In this document: in pieces, positions 34,608 to 43,859 of the stretch
How the letters are laid out: each line of letters begins with the position of its first letter
Position numbering within the stretch: the stretch's first letter is position 1
Source of the DNA: Streptomyces phaeofaciens
Lineage (GTDB): Bacteria; Actinomycetota; Actinomycetes; Streptomycetales; Streptomycetaceae
Reading direction: 5' to 3'
NCBI RefSeq assembly: GCF_014648915.1
Contig: NZ_BMSA01000018.1
Location: 62,001 to 126,000 of the forward strand
Length of the DNA: 64,000 bases
Notes under the pieces: generated by a model
Told to the model about the DNA's origin: nothing
What the model saw: only the letters and a program-made list of their open reading frames with translations
The model's database searches: none
Made by a program: the position numbers and the translations under genes

Positions 34608-37070
34608 TCAGCGCTTACGGAACATCTTCCTCCGTATCCCGCCCGTCGCTGTCGCCTTCGACGTGCTCGTGTCGGCGGGCCGGGTGTCGTCGTCGGCACT
34701 CGTGGAACGCTGTATGAGCCCGGACAGTCCCCGGGTCCTGCCGTGGTGGTGCCGGTGAAGCGGCGACGTCCGCGAGACCGTGTCCGAGGTGTCGGCACCG
34801 GAGCCGCCGGTGAACGCACGCGGGCCGGGGGAGCGGTCCGAGTCCGGGCCGATCTCGGCGGTCACGCCTGCGAGTACGGGTTCCGGAGCGGTGCTCGTGC
34901 TGCCGGCCGCCGGCGTCCGGCGCAGCTTCTCACCCTCGACGTCCACGTCGGGCAGGGCACGGTCGAGCCACTTGGGCAGGGCCCAGGCGCGGTGCCCGAG
35001 CAGGGCCAGCACCGCCGGGACGACGGTCATACGAACGACGAAGGCGTCGAAGAACACCGCCGAGGCGAGTCCCAGGCCGACCGACTTGATCAGCGCCGCG
35101 TCGTCGAGGAGGAAGCCGGAGAAGACGGAGATCATGATGACCGCGGCGGCGGTGACCACCCGGCCGCTGTGCCGGAACCCCTCGACGACGGCCTTCGTCG
35201 GGGCGGCGCCGTGGACGTACTCCTCGCGCATCCGGGTGACGAGGAAGACCTCGTAGTCCATGGCGAGGCCGAAGACGACGCCGATCAGCAGGATGGGCAG
35301 CACGCTGACGATGGGTGCGGTCTGGTCGACGCCGAAGACATCCGCGAGCCAGCCCCACTGGAAGACGGCCACCAGGACACCGAGCGTGGAGGCGATGGTG
35401 AGCAGGAAGCCGACGGCGGCCTTCAGCGGGATCAGGATCGAGCGGAAGACCAGCAGAAGCAGGATCAGGGCGAGGCCGACCACGATGGCCAGGTAGGGGA
35501 TGAGGGCTCGGGCGAGCTTGGCGGACACGTCGATGTTGACCGCGGTCGTGCCGGTGACCATCAGGTCGGCGCCGGTGGCGGCGTGCAGGCCGGCGCTGTG
35601 GTCGCGGATGTCGGCGACCAGGTCCTTGGTGGCCTGACTGGTCGGAGCGCTCCCGGGGACGACTCCGATGATGGCGACATCGCCGGCTTCGTTGAAGGCC
35701 GCGTCACGGACCGACGCGACGTCGTCCAGCGTGCGCATCACCGCGGTGGCGTCAGCGGCGGCGCCCTCGGCGTCGTCACTGCCCCGCGCGTCGACGACCA
35801 CGGTCAGCGGGCCGTTGAAGCCCGGCCCGAAGCCTTCGCTGAGGGTGTCGTAGGCGAGGCGCTGCGTGCTGGCGGGGGGCTTCATGGAGTCGTCGGGCAG
35901 CGTCAGGCGCAACGACATGGCGGGGACGGCCAGCAGCCCGAGGCCGATCACCGAGACGGCGAGGACCTTGACCGGATTACGGGTGACGAACGTCGCCCAG
36001 CGCACGCCCATGGACACGCCCACGCCGCGCTCCAGCGCCTGCATACGACGGGACAGCAGCTTGGCCTTCATGATCCGGGGGCCGACGAAACCGAGCAGGG
36101 CCGGCAGCAGGGTCAGCGCGATCACCACGGCGACGGCGACGGCGAAGGCCGAGCCCAGGCCCATGGAGGTGAGCATCTGGATGCCGATGACGCTGAGGCC
36201 GGCCAGCGCGATGATCACGGTGAGGCCCGCGAAGACGACCGCGGAGCCGGCCGTGCCCAGGGCCCGTCCGCAGGCTTCCTCGGGGTCGTGGCCGTCTCGG
36301 ATCTCGTTGCGGTAGCGGGAGACGATGAACAGGGCGTAGTCGATGGCGACGGCCAGGCCCAGCATCAGCGCCAGGGTGGAGGCCTGGGAGGCGATGTCGA
36401 AGAACTGGGTGGCGAGAGTGATCGACAGAATGGCCGCGCCCACGCCGAGGACCGCGGTGAGCAGAGGCAGCCCTGCGGCGATCATCGAGCCGAAGGTGAT
36501 CAGGAGGACGACGGCGGCGACGCCGAGGCCGATGAGTTCGGCCGCCTTGCTCGCTGCCTCGTCCGCGACGGCGTCACCGCCCATGCTGACCGTCAGCCCG
36601 GCCTTCTCGCCCTCCTCGACGACGGTGGTCTGCACGTCGTGCGCGGCGTCACCGACTTCGGCCTCGGGGACCGTGTACGTGACCCCGGCGAAGCCGATGG
36701 TGCCGGACTTGCTGACCTGACCGCTGGTGAAGGGGTCGGAGACGCTGGACACCTGCGGCGACTGCTCCAGCTTCGCCACCAGGGACTCGACCGCGGCCTT
36801 GTTGGCCGTGGAGGTGAGCTTCTGCCCTTCGGAGGCTTCGAAAACGACCCGGGCGGAAGCCCCGCCCGCGGAGGCCTGCGGAAACTCCTCGCCCAGCAGG
36901 TCGATGGCCTTCTGGGACTGGGTGCCGGGCAGGGCGAAGCTGTCGGAGGTGGAGCCGGTGGAACTTATGGCACCGATACCGACGGCGGCCAGGACGGCGA
37001 TCCACAACATGAGGACGAGGCGTCGTCGCCGGAAGGCGGATCGTCCCAGTCGATAGAGGAAGGTGGCCAC
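34608..37070 (-). CDS. MMPL/RND-family transporter
   Basis: About 820 residues. It begins (V)ATFLYRLGRSAFRRRRLVLM, the usual start of Streptomyces MMPL proteins, with GGGAG six bases before the GTG. Two repeats of a large external loop plus a bundle of membrane helices are visible; the second-half motif GLAMDYEVFLVTRMREEY and first-half LAVAIDYALFIVSRYRNE carry the conserved charged residues of the proton relay. Probable exporter of lipids or drugs. Followed by the two-component genes, which likely regulate it. Confidence 0.9.
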   Translation of the reverse strand: MATFLYRLGRSAFRRRRLVLMLWIAVLAAVGIGAISSTGSTSDSFALPGTQSQKAIDLLGEEFPQASAGGASARVVFEASEGQKLTSTANKAAVESLVAKLEQSPQVSSVSDPFTSGQVSKSGTIGFAGVTYTVPEAEVGDAAHDVQTTVVEEGEKAGLTVSMGGDAVADEAASKAAELIGLGVAAVVLLITFGSMIAAGLPLLTAVLGVGAAILSITLATQFFDIASQASTLALMLGLAVAIDYALFIVSRYRNEIRDGHDPEEACGRALGTAGSAVVFAGLTVIIALAGLSVIGIQMLTSMGLGSAFAVAVAVVIALTLLPALLGFVGPRIMKAKLLSRRMQALERGVGVSMGVRWATFVTRNPVKVLAVSVIGLGLLAVPAMSLRLTLPDDSMKPPASTQRLAYDTLSEGFGPGFNGPLTVVVDARGSDDAEGAAADATAVMRTLDDVASVRDAAFNEAGDVAIIGVVPGSAPTSQATKDLVADIRDHSAGLHAATGADLMVTGTTAVNIDVSAKLARALIPYLAIVVGLALILLLLVFRSILIPLKAAVGFLLTIASTLGVLVAVFQWGWLADVFGVDQTAPIVSVLPILLIGVVFGLAMDYEVFLVTRMREEYVHGAAPTKAVVEGFRHSGRVVTAAAVIMISVFSGFLLDDAALIKSVGLGLASAVFFDAFVVRMTVVPAVLALLGHRAWALPKWLDRALPDVDVEGEKLRRTPAAGSTSTAPEPVLAGVTAEIGPDSDRSPGPRAFTGGSGADTSDTVSRTSPLHRHHHGRTRGLSGLIQRSTSADDDTRPADTSTSKATATGGIRRKMFRKR

Positions 37071-37140
37071 GGAGTTACTCCCACCGGAAGAAGAGATCAT
37101 GTGCGTGAGCGGGGCCTGATCGACCCGTGATCTCAAGCTA

Positions 37141-37160
37141 GGGGCGGGATTTCCCGCCCC
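37141..37160. promoter_or_regulatory. GC-rich dyad upstream of the MMPL gene
   Basis: GGGGCGGG and CCCGCCCC are perfect eight-base arms around a four-base AT loop. On the minus strand the sequence TAGCTT follows directly and could be a -10 box. The dyad may be the terminator of the oxidoreductase gene or an operator for the MMPL promoter. Confidence 0.4.
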
Positions 37161-37193
37161 CTGCCTCCTGTGGAACCGAATCGGCGCAGGGCG

Positions 37194-37213
37194 ACTAGTA
37201 CTGCGGTACTAGT
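37194..37213. promoter_or_regulatory. 20-bp palindromic operator
   Basis: ACTAGTAC-TGCG-GTACTAGT has perfect eight-base arms. It sits between the oxidoreductase stop (37225) and the MMPL start (37070), in the upstream region of the transporter. TAC-rich palindromes with a TGCGGTA core are typical of NarL/DesR-type regulator sites next to transporter genes, which fits the response regulator at 32503. Confidence 0.6.
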
Positions 37214-37224
37214 GCCCCTCCGCC

Positions 37225-38202
37225 TCACGGCACGGTGACCAGCACCCGGCCGCGCCCGCCGGCGTCGACCCGGTCGTGGGCCTTGGCGATGTCCACGAGC
37301 GGGAAGCGGTCGCCGACGTCGACGGTGAGGGCGCCGACAGCGGCCGCGGCGGTGAGGTCGCGGGCGGCCTGCCGCTTGGCCGCGAGGGGGAAGTCGTCGC
37401 TGCCGAGCAGGCGCAGGGTCACGTTGTTGAACAGCAGCGGCCAGAAGGGGAGTTCGGTGCGGTCGTCGTGGGTTCCGTAGGCGGCGATGACGGCGTCGAG
37501 CGCGGTGACCGCGTTGTCGAGGTCGGCGTTGGCCGACAGGGACACCTCGATGATGCGGTGCACGCCGTCGGGCGCGTGGGAGCGGATCGCCGCTGCCGGG
37601 TCGTCGGAGTCCAGGGCGACGGCGTGGGAGACGACCGCCGGGTCGACGCGCTCCAGGTCGCCGCCGCGCCGCACGGTGCCGATGACGGTCGCGCCGCCCC
37701 AGCGCGCGAGCTGCGCGGCCAGGGAACCGACACCCCCGAGCGCGCCGTGCACCAGCACGATCTTCCCGTCGACCGGGCCGTCGGCGAACACGGCCCGGTG
37801 CGCGGTGATGCCGGGGATGCCGAGACTCGCGCCCAGTCCGTCGCCGAGGTGGTCGGGCAGGGGGACGGCTTGATGCTCGGGTACGACGGTGTACTGGGCG
37901 GCGGTGCCGAAGGCCCGGTAGGACTGGGCGCCGTACACCCACACCCGCTGTCCGACGCGGCGGGCGTCGACCCCGTTCCCGACCGCGTCGACCACGCCGG
38001 CGGCGTCACTGTGCGGGATCACGCGCGGGTAGGGCATCGAAGAGCCGAGCCAGCCGCGTCGCTTCTTGGTGTCGCCGGGGTTGACGCCGGACACGGTCAC
38101 ACGGACACGGACCTCGCCGGGACCGGGCAGGGGGTCGGGCAGTTCGCCGACGTGCAGGACATCGGCGGCGGGGCCCTGTTCGTCGTACCAGGACGCGATC
38201 AT
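37225..38202 (-). CDS. Quinone oxidoreductase-like, zinc-independent MDR protein
   Basis: 325 residues of the NADPH:quinone oxidoreductase branch of the medium-chain family. Visible are VSGVNPGDTKKRRGW, IPHSDAAGVVDAVGNGV and the NADPH motif VHGALGGVGSLAAQLARWGG. Zinc-ligand cysteines are absent, as expected for this branch. GGGAGA lies seven bases before the ATG at 38202. Predicted to reduce quinones or enones in the cytosol using NADPH. Confidence 0.88.
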   Translation of the reverse strand: MIASWYDEQGPAADVLHVGELPDPLPGPGEVRVRVTVSGVNPGDTKKRRGWLGSSMPYPRVIPHSDAAGVVDAVGNGVDARRVGQRVWVYGAQSYRAFGTAAQYTVVPEHQAVPLPDHLGDGLGASLGIPGITAHRAVFADGPVDGKIVLVHGALGGVGSLAAQLARWGGATVIGTVRRGGDLERVDPAVVSHAVALDSDDPAAAIRSHAPDGVHRIIEVSLSANADLDNAVTALDAVIAAYGTHDDRTELPFWPLLFNNVTLRLLGSDDFPLAAKRQAARDLTAAAAVGALTVDVGDRFPLVDIAKAHDRVDAGGRGRVLVTVP

Positions 38203-38361
38203 GCGGAATCTCCCGTAGTCGTTCGGGCGCTGGGTCGGGGCGGAATCGCCGCAGGGGCGGGGCCGTTCTCGAGCGGCTACTTCCCGGGAACCCGTTTCCA
38301 GGTGTCGTCGCCCGACCACCATCGGAGCCGTTCGTAGATCCTTCCAAGGCCCTGGCTTGTC

Positions 38362-39582
38362 CTACGGTGAGGTGGGCAGGTGCGGGGAGCGGAGTACGAG
38401 CAGGGTGATCTCGCTGGGGGCGAAGACGCGGAACGGCGGGCCCCAGAAGCCGGTGCCGCGGCTGGTGTAGAGGAGGGTGCGGGGGCCGTGGTGGCTGAGG
38501 CCGGCGAGGGCGGGCTGGTCGAGGCGGACCAGATGGTGGAAGGGCCAGATCTGGCCGCCGTGGGTGTGGCCGGAGAGTTGCAGGTCGATGCCTGCGGCTG
38601 CCGCCCGGTCGACGAACTGGGGCTGGTGTGCCAGGAGCAGGACCGGCAGGTCGGGGTCGGCGCCGTTCAGGGCTCCGGCGAGGTGGGCGCGGTGGCCCGC
38701 CAGGCCGGAGGACTCGGCGGTGACGTCGTCCACGCCGGCGACCACGAGGGTGTCGCCGCCGCGTTCCAGCAGGAGATGGCGGTTGCGCAGCGGCTCCCAG
38801 CCCAGCTCGTCCATCAGGTCGACCCAGCCCTGGGCCTCGCTGTAGTACTCGTGGTTGCCGGTGACGTAGACACGGGCCTTGGTGGCCCGCACCGTACCGA
38901 GGGGGACGGCCTGGGCGCGGCGGCGCCCGGCGGTGCCGTCAGCGATGTCGCCCGTGTGGCAGACCAGGTCGGCTTCCAGAGTGTTCACCGTCTCGCAGAC
39001 CCGTGCCGACCAGCGAGCGCGATCGAGTGGGCCGTAGTGGGTGTCGGTGATGAGGGCGACGCGGAGACCGTCCAACCCGGCACCCAGCCGCGGGAGTTGC
39101 ACGTCGAGTCGGCGCACGCGTGGCACGCGGCGGGCCTCGGCGTACCCCCAGGCGAGGAGGGCGGCGGTGACGCCGAGAACGGCCCACGTGACGATCCGGG
39201 CCCGGTCCTGGCTCTCGCCGACGCCTGCCACGGTCAGGGCGAGCCGCAGGAGGACGCCGAGCAGAACGGACCAGGTGAACAGAACCCAGCTGGTGCCCAG
39301 CAGGGTGTCACCGATGATCGCCGCCCGGTCCTGCTGGCGCCGACCGTGGCCGCGCACCATCGCGAGCGGCATACCGACGAGGCCGAGGGCGAACAGGGCG
39401 GTGCCGGCCGGCGTGACGGGCAGCGGCCAGTGCTGACCGCTGTACAGGAGCACCCCACAGGGCACGGCCCACAGCAGGACGGGGGCGATCAGGGGGAGGT
39501 AGCGCATCAGGCGGTGCAGTCGGCTCTGCCGCGGCGCGTGCGCCTCACCCTCGGCGGGCCGGGTGTTGCTGGTGTCGGTCAC
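38362..39582 (-). CDS. YkuE-like membrane metallophosphoesterase
   Basis: 406 residues. About four membrane helices occupy the first ~165 residues. A calcineurin-like domain follows with ITDTHYG, HTGDIADG, VTGNHEYYSE, LLAHQP and LSGHTHGGQ, a full set of metal ligands. This architecture matches YkuE/YaeI-type phosphodiesterases acting on lipid or wall-linked phosphates. GTG start with GGAGGG six bases upstream. Confidence 0.9.
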   Translation of the reverse strand: MTDTSNTRPAEGEAHAPRQSRLHRLMRYLPLIAPVLLWAVPCGVLLYSGQHWPLPVTPAGTALFALGLVGMPLAMVRGHGRRQQDRAAIIGDTLLGTSWVLFTWSVLLGVLLRLALTVAGVGESQDRARIVTWAVLGVTAALLAWGYAEARRVPRVRRLDVQLPRLGAGLDGLRVALITDTHYGPLDRARWSARVCETVNTLEADLVCHTGDIADGTAGRRRAQAVPLGTVRATKARVYVTGNHEYYSEAQGWVDLMDELGWEPLRNRHLLLERGGDTLVVAGVDDVTAESSGLAGHRAHLAGALNGADPDLPVLLLAHQPQFVDRAAAAGIDLQLSGHTHGGQIWPFHHLVRLDQPALAGLSHHGPRTLLYTSRGTGFWGPPFRVFAPSEITLLVLRSPHLPTSP

Positions 39583-39652
39583 GCTTTCCCTCCCTGGCCA
39601 GGCTGCCGTCTCGCGCACTGTATCCGGTCACCCAGGCCGGCCGGACCGGCGT

Positions 39653-39859
39653 TCATGGGTGCGGCCCCTTGGCATGCAGCAGGTGCAGCCGCCCGTCGAG
39701 CACCAGCAGCATCTCATCGGCCCCGTGGGCCGCTTCCTGGACTGGGCCGCTGTCCATGCGCAGGACTTTCACCCGGGCCGTGCCTACCTCTGCCAGGGAG
39801 TGGGAGTTTCAGGCGGCCGGCAGCGCGGCCGCTGTTTCTACGACGTTGATCGAACTCAT
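39653..39859 (-). pseudogene. Cupin-domain gene broken by an in-frame TGA
   Basis: The minus strand reads MSSINVVETAAALPAA, then TGA, then NSHSLAEVGTARVKVLRMDS and AADEMLLVLDGRLHLLH-like sequence (exactly HGADEMLLVLDGRLHLLH). Restoring TGA to TGG gives a continuous cupin N-terminus. The frame stops after about 68 codons, so the second half of the barrel is lost. No other feature is seen in 39583-39960. Confidence 0.6.
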
Positions 39860-39960
39860 TGCATGGGTCCCGTCGGGCTGCTTCCACCGTGGTGTGGGCA
39901 GCCCGCCCTTCACATTCAGCCGTGGCCTCGCCACCCACAAGCCGAGGACTTCCCGAGGGG

Positions 39961-41370
39961 TCAATGCAGCCGTGCGGGCGTGATGATCACCGTCACGCCG
40001 GACTTGGCGGCACCTCTCGGGGTGACCCGGACCGTGGCGGCTGTTCCAGCGGGTACCGCTGAGGGCCGGGCAGTGGCCGGCCCGTCGACCGCGATGTGCC
40101 AGCCCACCGGTGCGGGCGGCAAGGACAGTTCGGTCGTGCCGCCGTGGCGCGGCGCGTAGCTGAGCCGGTAGGTGCGTGTGGCCGGGGTGTAGCTGTCGAC
40201 GTGGATCTCGCCCGCGACAGCCCGAGCGTACGGGCGTACGGTTCGCTCCTTGTTGGGGCGCAGTTGACCGTTCGCGTCCATCGCGCAGTACCCGCCGCCG
40301 TAGCACCATTCCCACCCCGCCCATCCGCCGCTGTACCGGTCCATGGAGGTCAGGGCATCGTCGTAGAACCGGCCCATGTGGGGCAGCTGGCCGTTCAGTG
40401 GCCCCCACTCACCGACAACGACCGGGAGGCCGTACGTGCGTGGATAGTCGACCACGGCGGCCTCGTACGCCTCCAGCCAGCCACCGGCCGGGTCGTAGTC
40501 TCCGCCCGCCTCCATCACCGCGTTGTAGAGGTGCGGGGCGTACACCACCTTGGGGTCGTCGATGCGGCCCAGGCCGGTCGGCACGCCTTCGCCCACGATC
40601 GGTGTCGGCTCCACGAACAGCCAGTTGTCCGGATCGACGTGGCGAACGGCGTCGGCGATGCGGTTGTACATCGGGGTGAGCTGCCGGGACTCGATCCGTT
40701 TCGCGGCGGTCGGCAGGTCCTCGCCGGGGTCGAGGCGGCCCATCGGCTCGTTGATCAGGTCATAGCCGAGGACGGCGGGGTGTTCGCCGAACCTCGCGGC
40801 GAGCAGCCGCCACATGCGTGCCTGCGCCCTCCTCAGATCGGTGTCCTCGTAGAGATGCTGGAACGCGGCCTGCACAGCCGGCTCGAAGTACTCGGAGAAC
40901 CAGTCGTCCGGGTGAGGCGTGAACGGCAGCCCGTCCGTGCGTGTCGCCCACTCGGGGATTCCCCGGTGTCCGAACCGGGGGCCGAACACGTCCTGGTGGG
41001 CATCGATCACCACATGGATCCGGTACCGCTGGGCCCAGTCCAGGATCCGGTCGATCTTGCCGAGATACCGGCGGCTGTAGTGGCCGGGTTCCGGCTCCAA
41101 GTCGTCCCAGAAGAGCAGCAGTCGAGCGAAGTCGAAGCCCTGGGCCGACATGTCACGGAAGTGCCGCTCGGTGATCGCGGACAGCGCGTCGGCCCCGTGA
41201 TGAACCTTGTCCCCTACGTTCCAGCCCCGCAGGGTGAGCGCCCTGCCCCGGTCATCGGTCAGCCGACTCCTGGGCACCGGCTCCACGGCATCCGCGTGGG
41301 CGGGACCGGGAAGCAGCGCGGAAGCAATCAGTATCAGTGCCCCCGCAGCGACGGCCACGCACCTGCGCAT
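39961..41370 (-). CDS. Secreted GH5 glycoside hydrolase (endoglycoceramidase-like)
   Basis: About 469 residues. Signal peptide CVAVAAGALILIASALL ending near AHADA. GH5 signatures are LRGWNVGDKVHHG, IHVVIDAHQDVFGPRFG, acid/base Glu in YDLINEPMG and nucleophile Glu in VVVGEWGPL. The DAHQD motif and a small C-terminal beta domain (IHVDSYTPATRTYRLSY onward) match the endoglycoceramidase/EGALC-related subfamily, whose substrates are glycolipids. Substrate here is inferred only. ATG preceded by GGAGG. Confidence 0.88.
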   Translation of the reverse strand: MRRCVAVAAGALILIASALLPGPAHADAVEPVPRSRLTDDRGRALTLRGWNVGDKVHHGADALSAITERHFRDMSAQGFDFARLLLFWDDLEPEPGHYSRRYLGKIDRILDWAQRYRIHVVIDAHQDVFGPRFGHRGIPEWATRTDGLPFTPHPDDWFSEYFEPAVQAAFQHLYEDTDLRRAQARMWRLLAARFGEHPAVLGYDLINEPMGRLDPGEDLPTAAKRIESRQLTPMYNRIADAVRHVDPDNWLFVEPTPIVGEGVPTGLGRIDDPKVVYAPHLYNAVMEAGGDYDPAGGWLEAYEAAVVDYPRTYGLPVVVGEWGPLNGQLPHMGRFYDDALTSMDRYSGGWAGWEWCYGGGYCAMDANGQLRPNKERTVRPYARAVAGEIHVDSYTPATRTYRLSYAPRHGGTTELSLPPAPVGWHIAVDGPATARPSAVPAGTAATVRVTPRGAAKSGVTVIITPARLH

Positions 41371-41589
41371 CAACACCTCCGGCCCAGGGCGCGTGATCGC
41401 GCCGAGTGGAGAAGTACTCAACTGCCAGCGCAGCCAACCAGGTCGACCGGCCTTCGGCTAAGGCGAGAACAGGGCAAACCGTCCGGGGGCCGACCTCCCA
41501 CGCCGGAGACGGTGCACTCGGCCTGGTGCTCACTGCCGCGGTGCTGTGGACACCCGCTCTCTGGACGCCGCCGTCGCACGGCCGGTGCT

Positions 41590-42060
41590 TCAGATGCTTC
41601 CGGTCCGGTGCAGGACGAGGCCTTCGTCTCTCCATTCCGCGAGGGACTGCGGAGGTGCCAGTTCCACACCGGCGATCCCAGCCGTGGCCTGGAATTCGGC
41701 GAGCATCGAAGTGAGCACCTCGGCTGCCTGACACTCGACTTCAGGATCGCCGGCGGGATCGTCGAGCGACAACCCGAGTACGACGGCGCCCTCTTCGGTG
41801 AGGGTGATGATCGCCCCGTAGAAGCCTCGCGCCTTCACGTACAGCGAGAAGGCGCCCGTGCCGCCTTCGCCCCGGCCCAGGTCGGCCAGCGCCTCGGCGT
41901 CACCGGGAGAGGGCTCCTCCGCCACGAACGTACGGACGAACGAGTCGAAGCGCGGGTCCCCGGGGTCGGCACGGTCCACGTATTTCTCGATGAACCTGGA
42001 CAGGAGCACGGCGCGGTCATCGCGTCGAACCCAGACGTACGCGTCGAAGCACGGAGGCAT
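41590..42060 (-). CDS. Hypothetical protein
   Basis: 156 residues, unrecognised. It begins MPPCFDAYVWVRRDDRAVLL and holds FSLYVKARGFYGAIITLTEE. The pattern of an immunity- or DUF-like cytosolic protein is plausible but not assignable. There is no good ribosome-binding site. Similar wording of the frame (FVWVGRAQADVDTAL) appears in the protein at 43332, but I cannot show homology. Confidence 0.55.
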   Translation of the reverse strand: MPPCFDAYVWVRRDDRAVLLSRFIEKYVDRADPGDPRFDSFVRTFVAEEPSPGDAEALADLGRGEGGTGAFSLYVKARGFYGAIITLTEEGAVVLGLSLDDPAGDPEVECQAAEVLTSMLAEFQATAGIAGVELAPPQSLAEWRDEGLVLHRTGSI

Positions 42061-42230
42061 GCCGGGAAGGATAGCGAGAGGTCCCGCAGCACACGGCGGA
42101 GTTCCCTTCGCGGTGGAGGTCCTCGACGTGCGGGCGACCGGCCCGGATCGTCGACGCACAGGCTCAGGTGCCGCCGCCCGACCGGATGCCGGGACCGGGC
42201 CCGGCAAAGGTGCCCGGCACCGCGCGCGCC

Positions 42231-42457
42231 ATGGCCTGGGCGGTATCCGTCGCCGCCTGAGCGACGCTGATGGTCACCATGGCGGGTGCCTCGTCGGCGA
42301 ACGCGAAGGTGGGCGCGCCCTATGTCCGCTACGGCGACACCGGCCCTGCCGTGACGTGCGTCCAGCTCGCAGTCAACGCGTTCTACAGCGGTCAGGGGGG
42401 AACGCGCTGGCCCTCGAGGTCGACGGAGTCTTCGGGTCGCAGACACTCCGGACGTAG
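42231..42457 (+). pseudogene. Peptidoglycan-binding secreted protein remnant
   Basis: One frame gives MAWAVSVAA, a TGA at 42258-42260, then ATLMVTMAGASSANAKVGAP and YVRYGDTGPAVTCVQLAVNA. After a shift of frame near 42396 the sequence continues NALALEVDGVFGSQTLRT. Together these form a signal peptide and a peptidoglycan-binding domain with one nonsense codon and one frameshift. The rest of 42061-42605 shows no gene. Confidence 0.6.
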
Positions 42458-42605
42458 TCCCGCACGTCGTCCAGAACCTCGTCCGCGGATGGAGTCGACG
42501 CGGAGGGTCGGCGACCGACGACCACGCGGCTGGAAGTCCCCCTCCGGAGGAGTGCGTGCGTGCCAGACCCCGCGTCTGCGGCATGATCGGCCGGACAGGT
42601 CCCGG

Positions 42606-43130
42606 CTAGTCAGGGATTCCTGGCATGCCCCAATGGGCTGCTCTGTCGCCGACTTCGGCTTTCGGGCATGTACGGCGCCATGTCGTGAGGGCCGGGGGGC
42701 GGCCCGCGCGTCCGAAGAGGAGCTGCCTGCTGTGCAGGATCAGGCGGAGTCTTGCCAGGTCGTGAACGTTGTCGTGGATGATGAGGACGCGCGCTACGTG
42801 GTAGGGGTCGTGTTCGGTGATCTGACCGCCGACGCGGCGGAGGCGGAGTCTGGCAGGGCCGTCGGCTTCGCCCGGGACGATGCGTGCCTCGATCAGACGC
42901 CGTCGGTCCCACGCCCAGTACGCGATCTCCCCGAGGAGATGGAGGGCGCCTACGTAGAGGACCCATGCGGCGTTCGAGTCCGTCCGCTGCAGTAGGCCGA
43001 GGAAGCCGAGGCAGCCGGCCGTCACCCCGACGCGCCGGAGCCGCGGAACCATCTGCATGGTCTTGTCGTCCGCGTCCCAGAGCAGGTCTTCGTCGGCAGC
43101 CATGCCGCCATCATGGGCCGTGCCCGTCAT
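42606..43130 (-). CDS. Small membrane protein
   Basis: About 174 residues. Two hydrophobic segments (VTAGCLGFLGLLQ and WVLYVGALHLLGEIAYWAW) follow an acidic start MAADEDLLWDADDKTM, and the C-terminal half is basic and soluble (RVLIIHDNVHDLARLRLIL). Function unknown. Start at ATG 43130 or 43103; neither has a strong ribosome-binding site. Confidence 0.5.
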   Translation of the reverse strand: MTGTAHDGGMAADEDLLWDADDKTMQMVPRLRRVGVTAGCLGFLGLLQRTDSNAAWVLYVGALHLLGEIAYWAWDRRRLIEARIVPGEADGPARLRLRRVGGQITEHDPYHVARVLIIHDNVHDLARLRLILHSRQLLFGRAGRPPALTTWRRTCPKAEVGDRAAHWGMPGIPD

Positions 43131-43175
43131 CGTGGAAAGCCCGGAGAATGCCTCCCAAAGCGGCTCGGTCCAAGG

Positions 43176-43316
43176 GACTTCGATGACTTCGTTGCTCAGA
43201 CGGCCACCACCCGCCCGGCCAAGCTCGGCCAGCCCTTCACCCGCTGGTCCATCCGCGAACTCGCCGCCTACCTGCGGGAGGTCCACTGTCGCGTGATCCG
43301 CATCGTCGGTGAAGCA
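43176..43316 (+). pseudogene. IS630-family transposase fragment
   Basis: The frame reads DDFVAQTATTRPAKLGQPF then TRWSIRELAAYLREV and VIRIVGEA. This matches the helix-turn-helix region of IS630-family transposases (TRPxxxGxPFTRWSxRKLAAYL). Only about 47 codons remain, and the catalytic DDE part is missing. Confidence 0.65.
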
Positions 43317-43331
43317 GCGTGGCTTCAGGTC

Positions 43332-43766
43332 TCAGGTCTGAGGTTCGCTCGGCAGGTCCACGAAGCCGGTTTCGATGTCGCCGCGGAAGGTGAGGGCTTC
43401 TTCGCCGATACCGAGGGCATCGAGCAGGAGGCTCAAGGCCGTGTCGACGTCAGCCTGGGCGCGGCCGACCCAGACGAAGACATCGGGGCGCGGGCTGCCC
43501 TCCAGTCGGCTGAGCGCAAAGTCGATCTTCTGGATGCGGAACATCGCCGCATCCACCGGGCCCAGGTCCTCCCAGCCCCGTTCGATGGTCAACCGCAGCC
43601 GCGCGGCCAGAACGTCCAGCGACGGCGACAGGCCGGCAACCAGCCGGAAGGAGCTCGCCGCGTACTCCCACATGCTGGACTGGAAGGCCGGGTTTCGCTT
43701 GCCGCCCTGGTACTGCGGCGCGCGTTCCCAGTCCGAATCCGGCCCAGGAACCTCGAGCCCCGCCAT
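43332..43766 (-). CDS. Hypothetical protein
   Basis: 144 residues, unrecognised. It starts MAGLEVPGPDSDWERAPQYQ and has helical stretches (SSFRLVAGLSPSLDVLAARL, ADVDTALSLLLDALGIGEE). No signal or membrane segment. GGGGAGGG lies just before the ATG. It abuts the IS630 fragment, so its promoter side is intact but its downstream side borders decayed DNA. Confidence 0.55.
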   Translation of the reverse strand: MAGLEVPGPDSDWERAPQYQGGKRNPAFQSSMWEYAASSFRLVAGLSPSLDVLAARLRLTIERGWEDLGPVDAAMFRIQKIDFALSRLEGSPRPDVFVWVGRAQADVDTALSLLLDALGIGEEALTFRGDIETGFVDLPSEPQT

Positions 43767-43859
43767 ACGCCCTCCCCACCCCGCCGTTGAGCTGTGACCC
43801 CTCACCCTAGATGCTCAGCCCCTGGCGTCATGGATCACCCACCCGGTGAACGTATGCGG

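Noticed and set aside
33771..37130. 1,119-codon plus-strand frame antisense to the MMPL transporter
   Set aside because: The translation is Gly/Asp/His/Arg-rich and low-complexity, while the other strand encodes an unmistakable transporter.
39961..42270. Long plus-strand frame antisense to the GH5 gene
   Set aside because: The minus strand has a signal peptide and both catalytic glutamates; the plus frame is a shadow.
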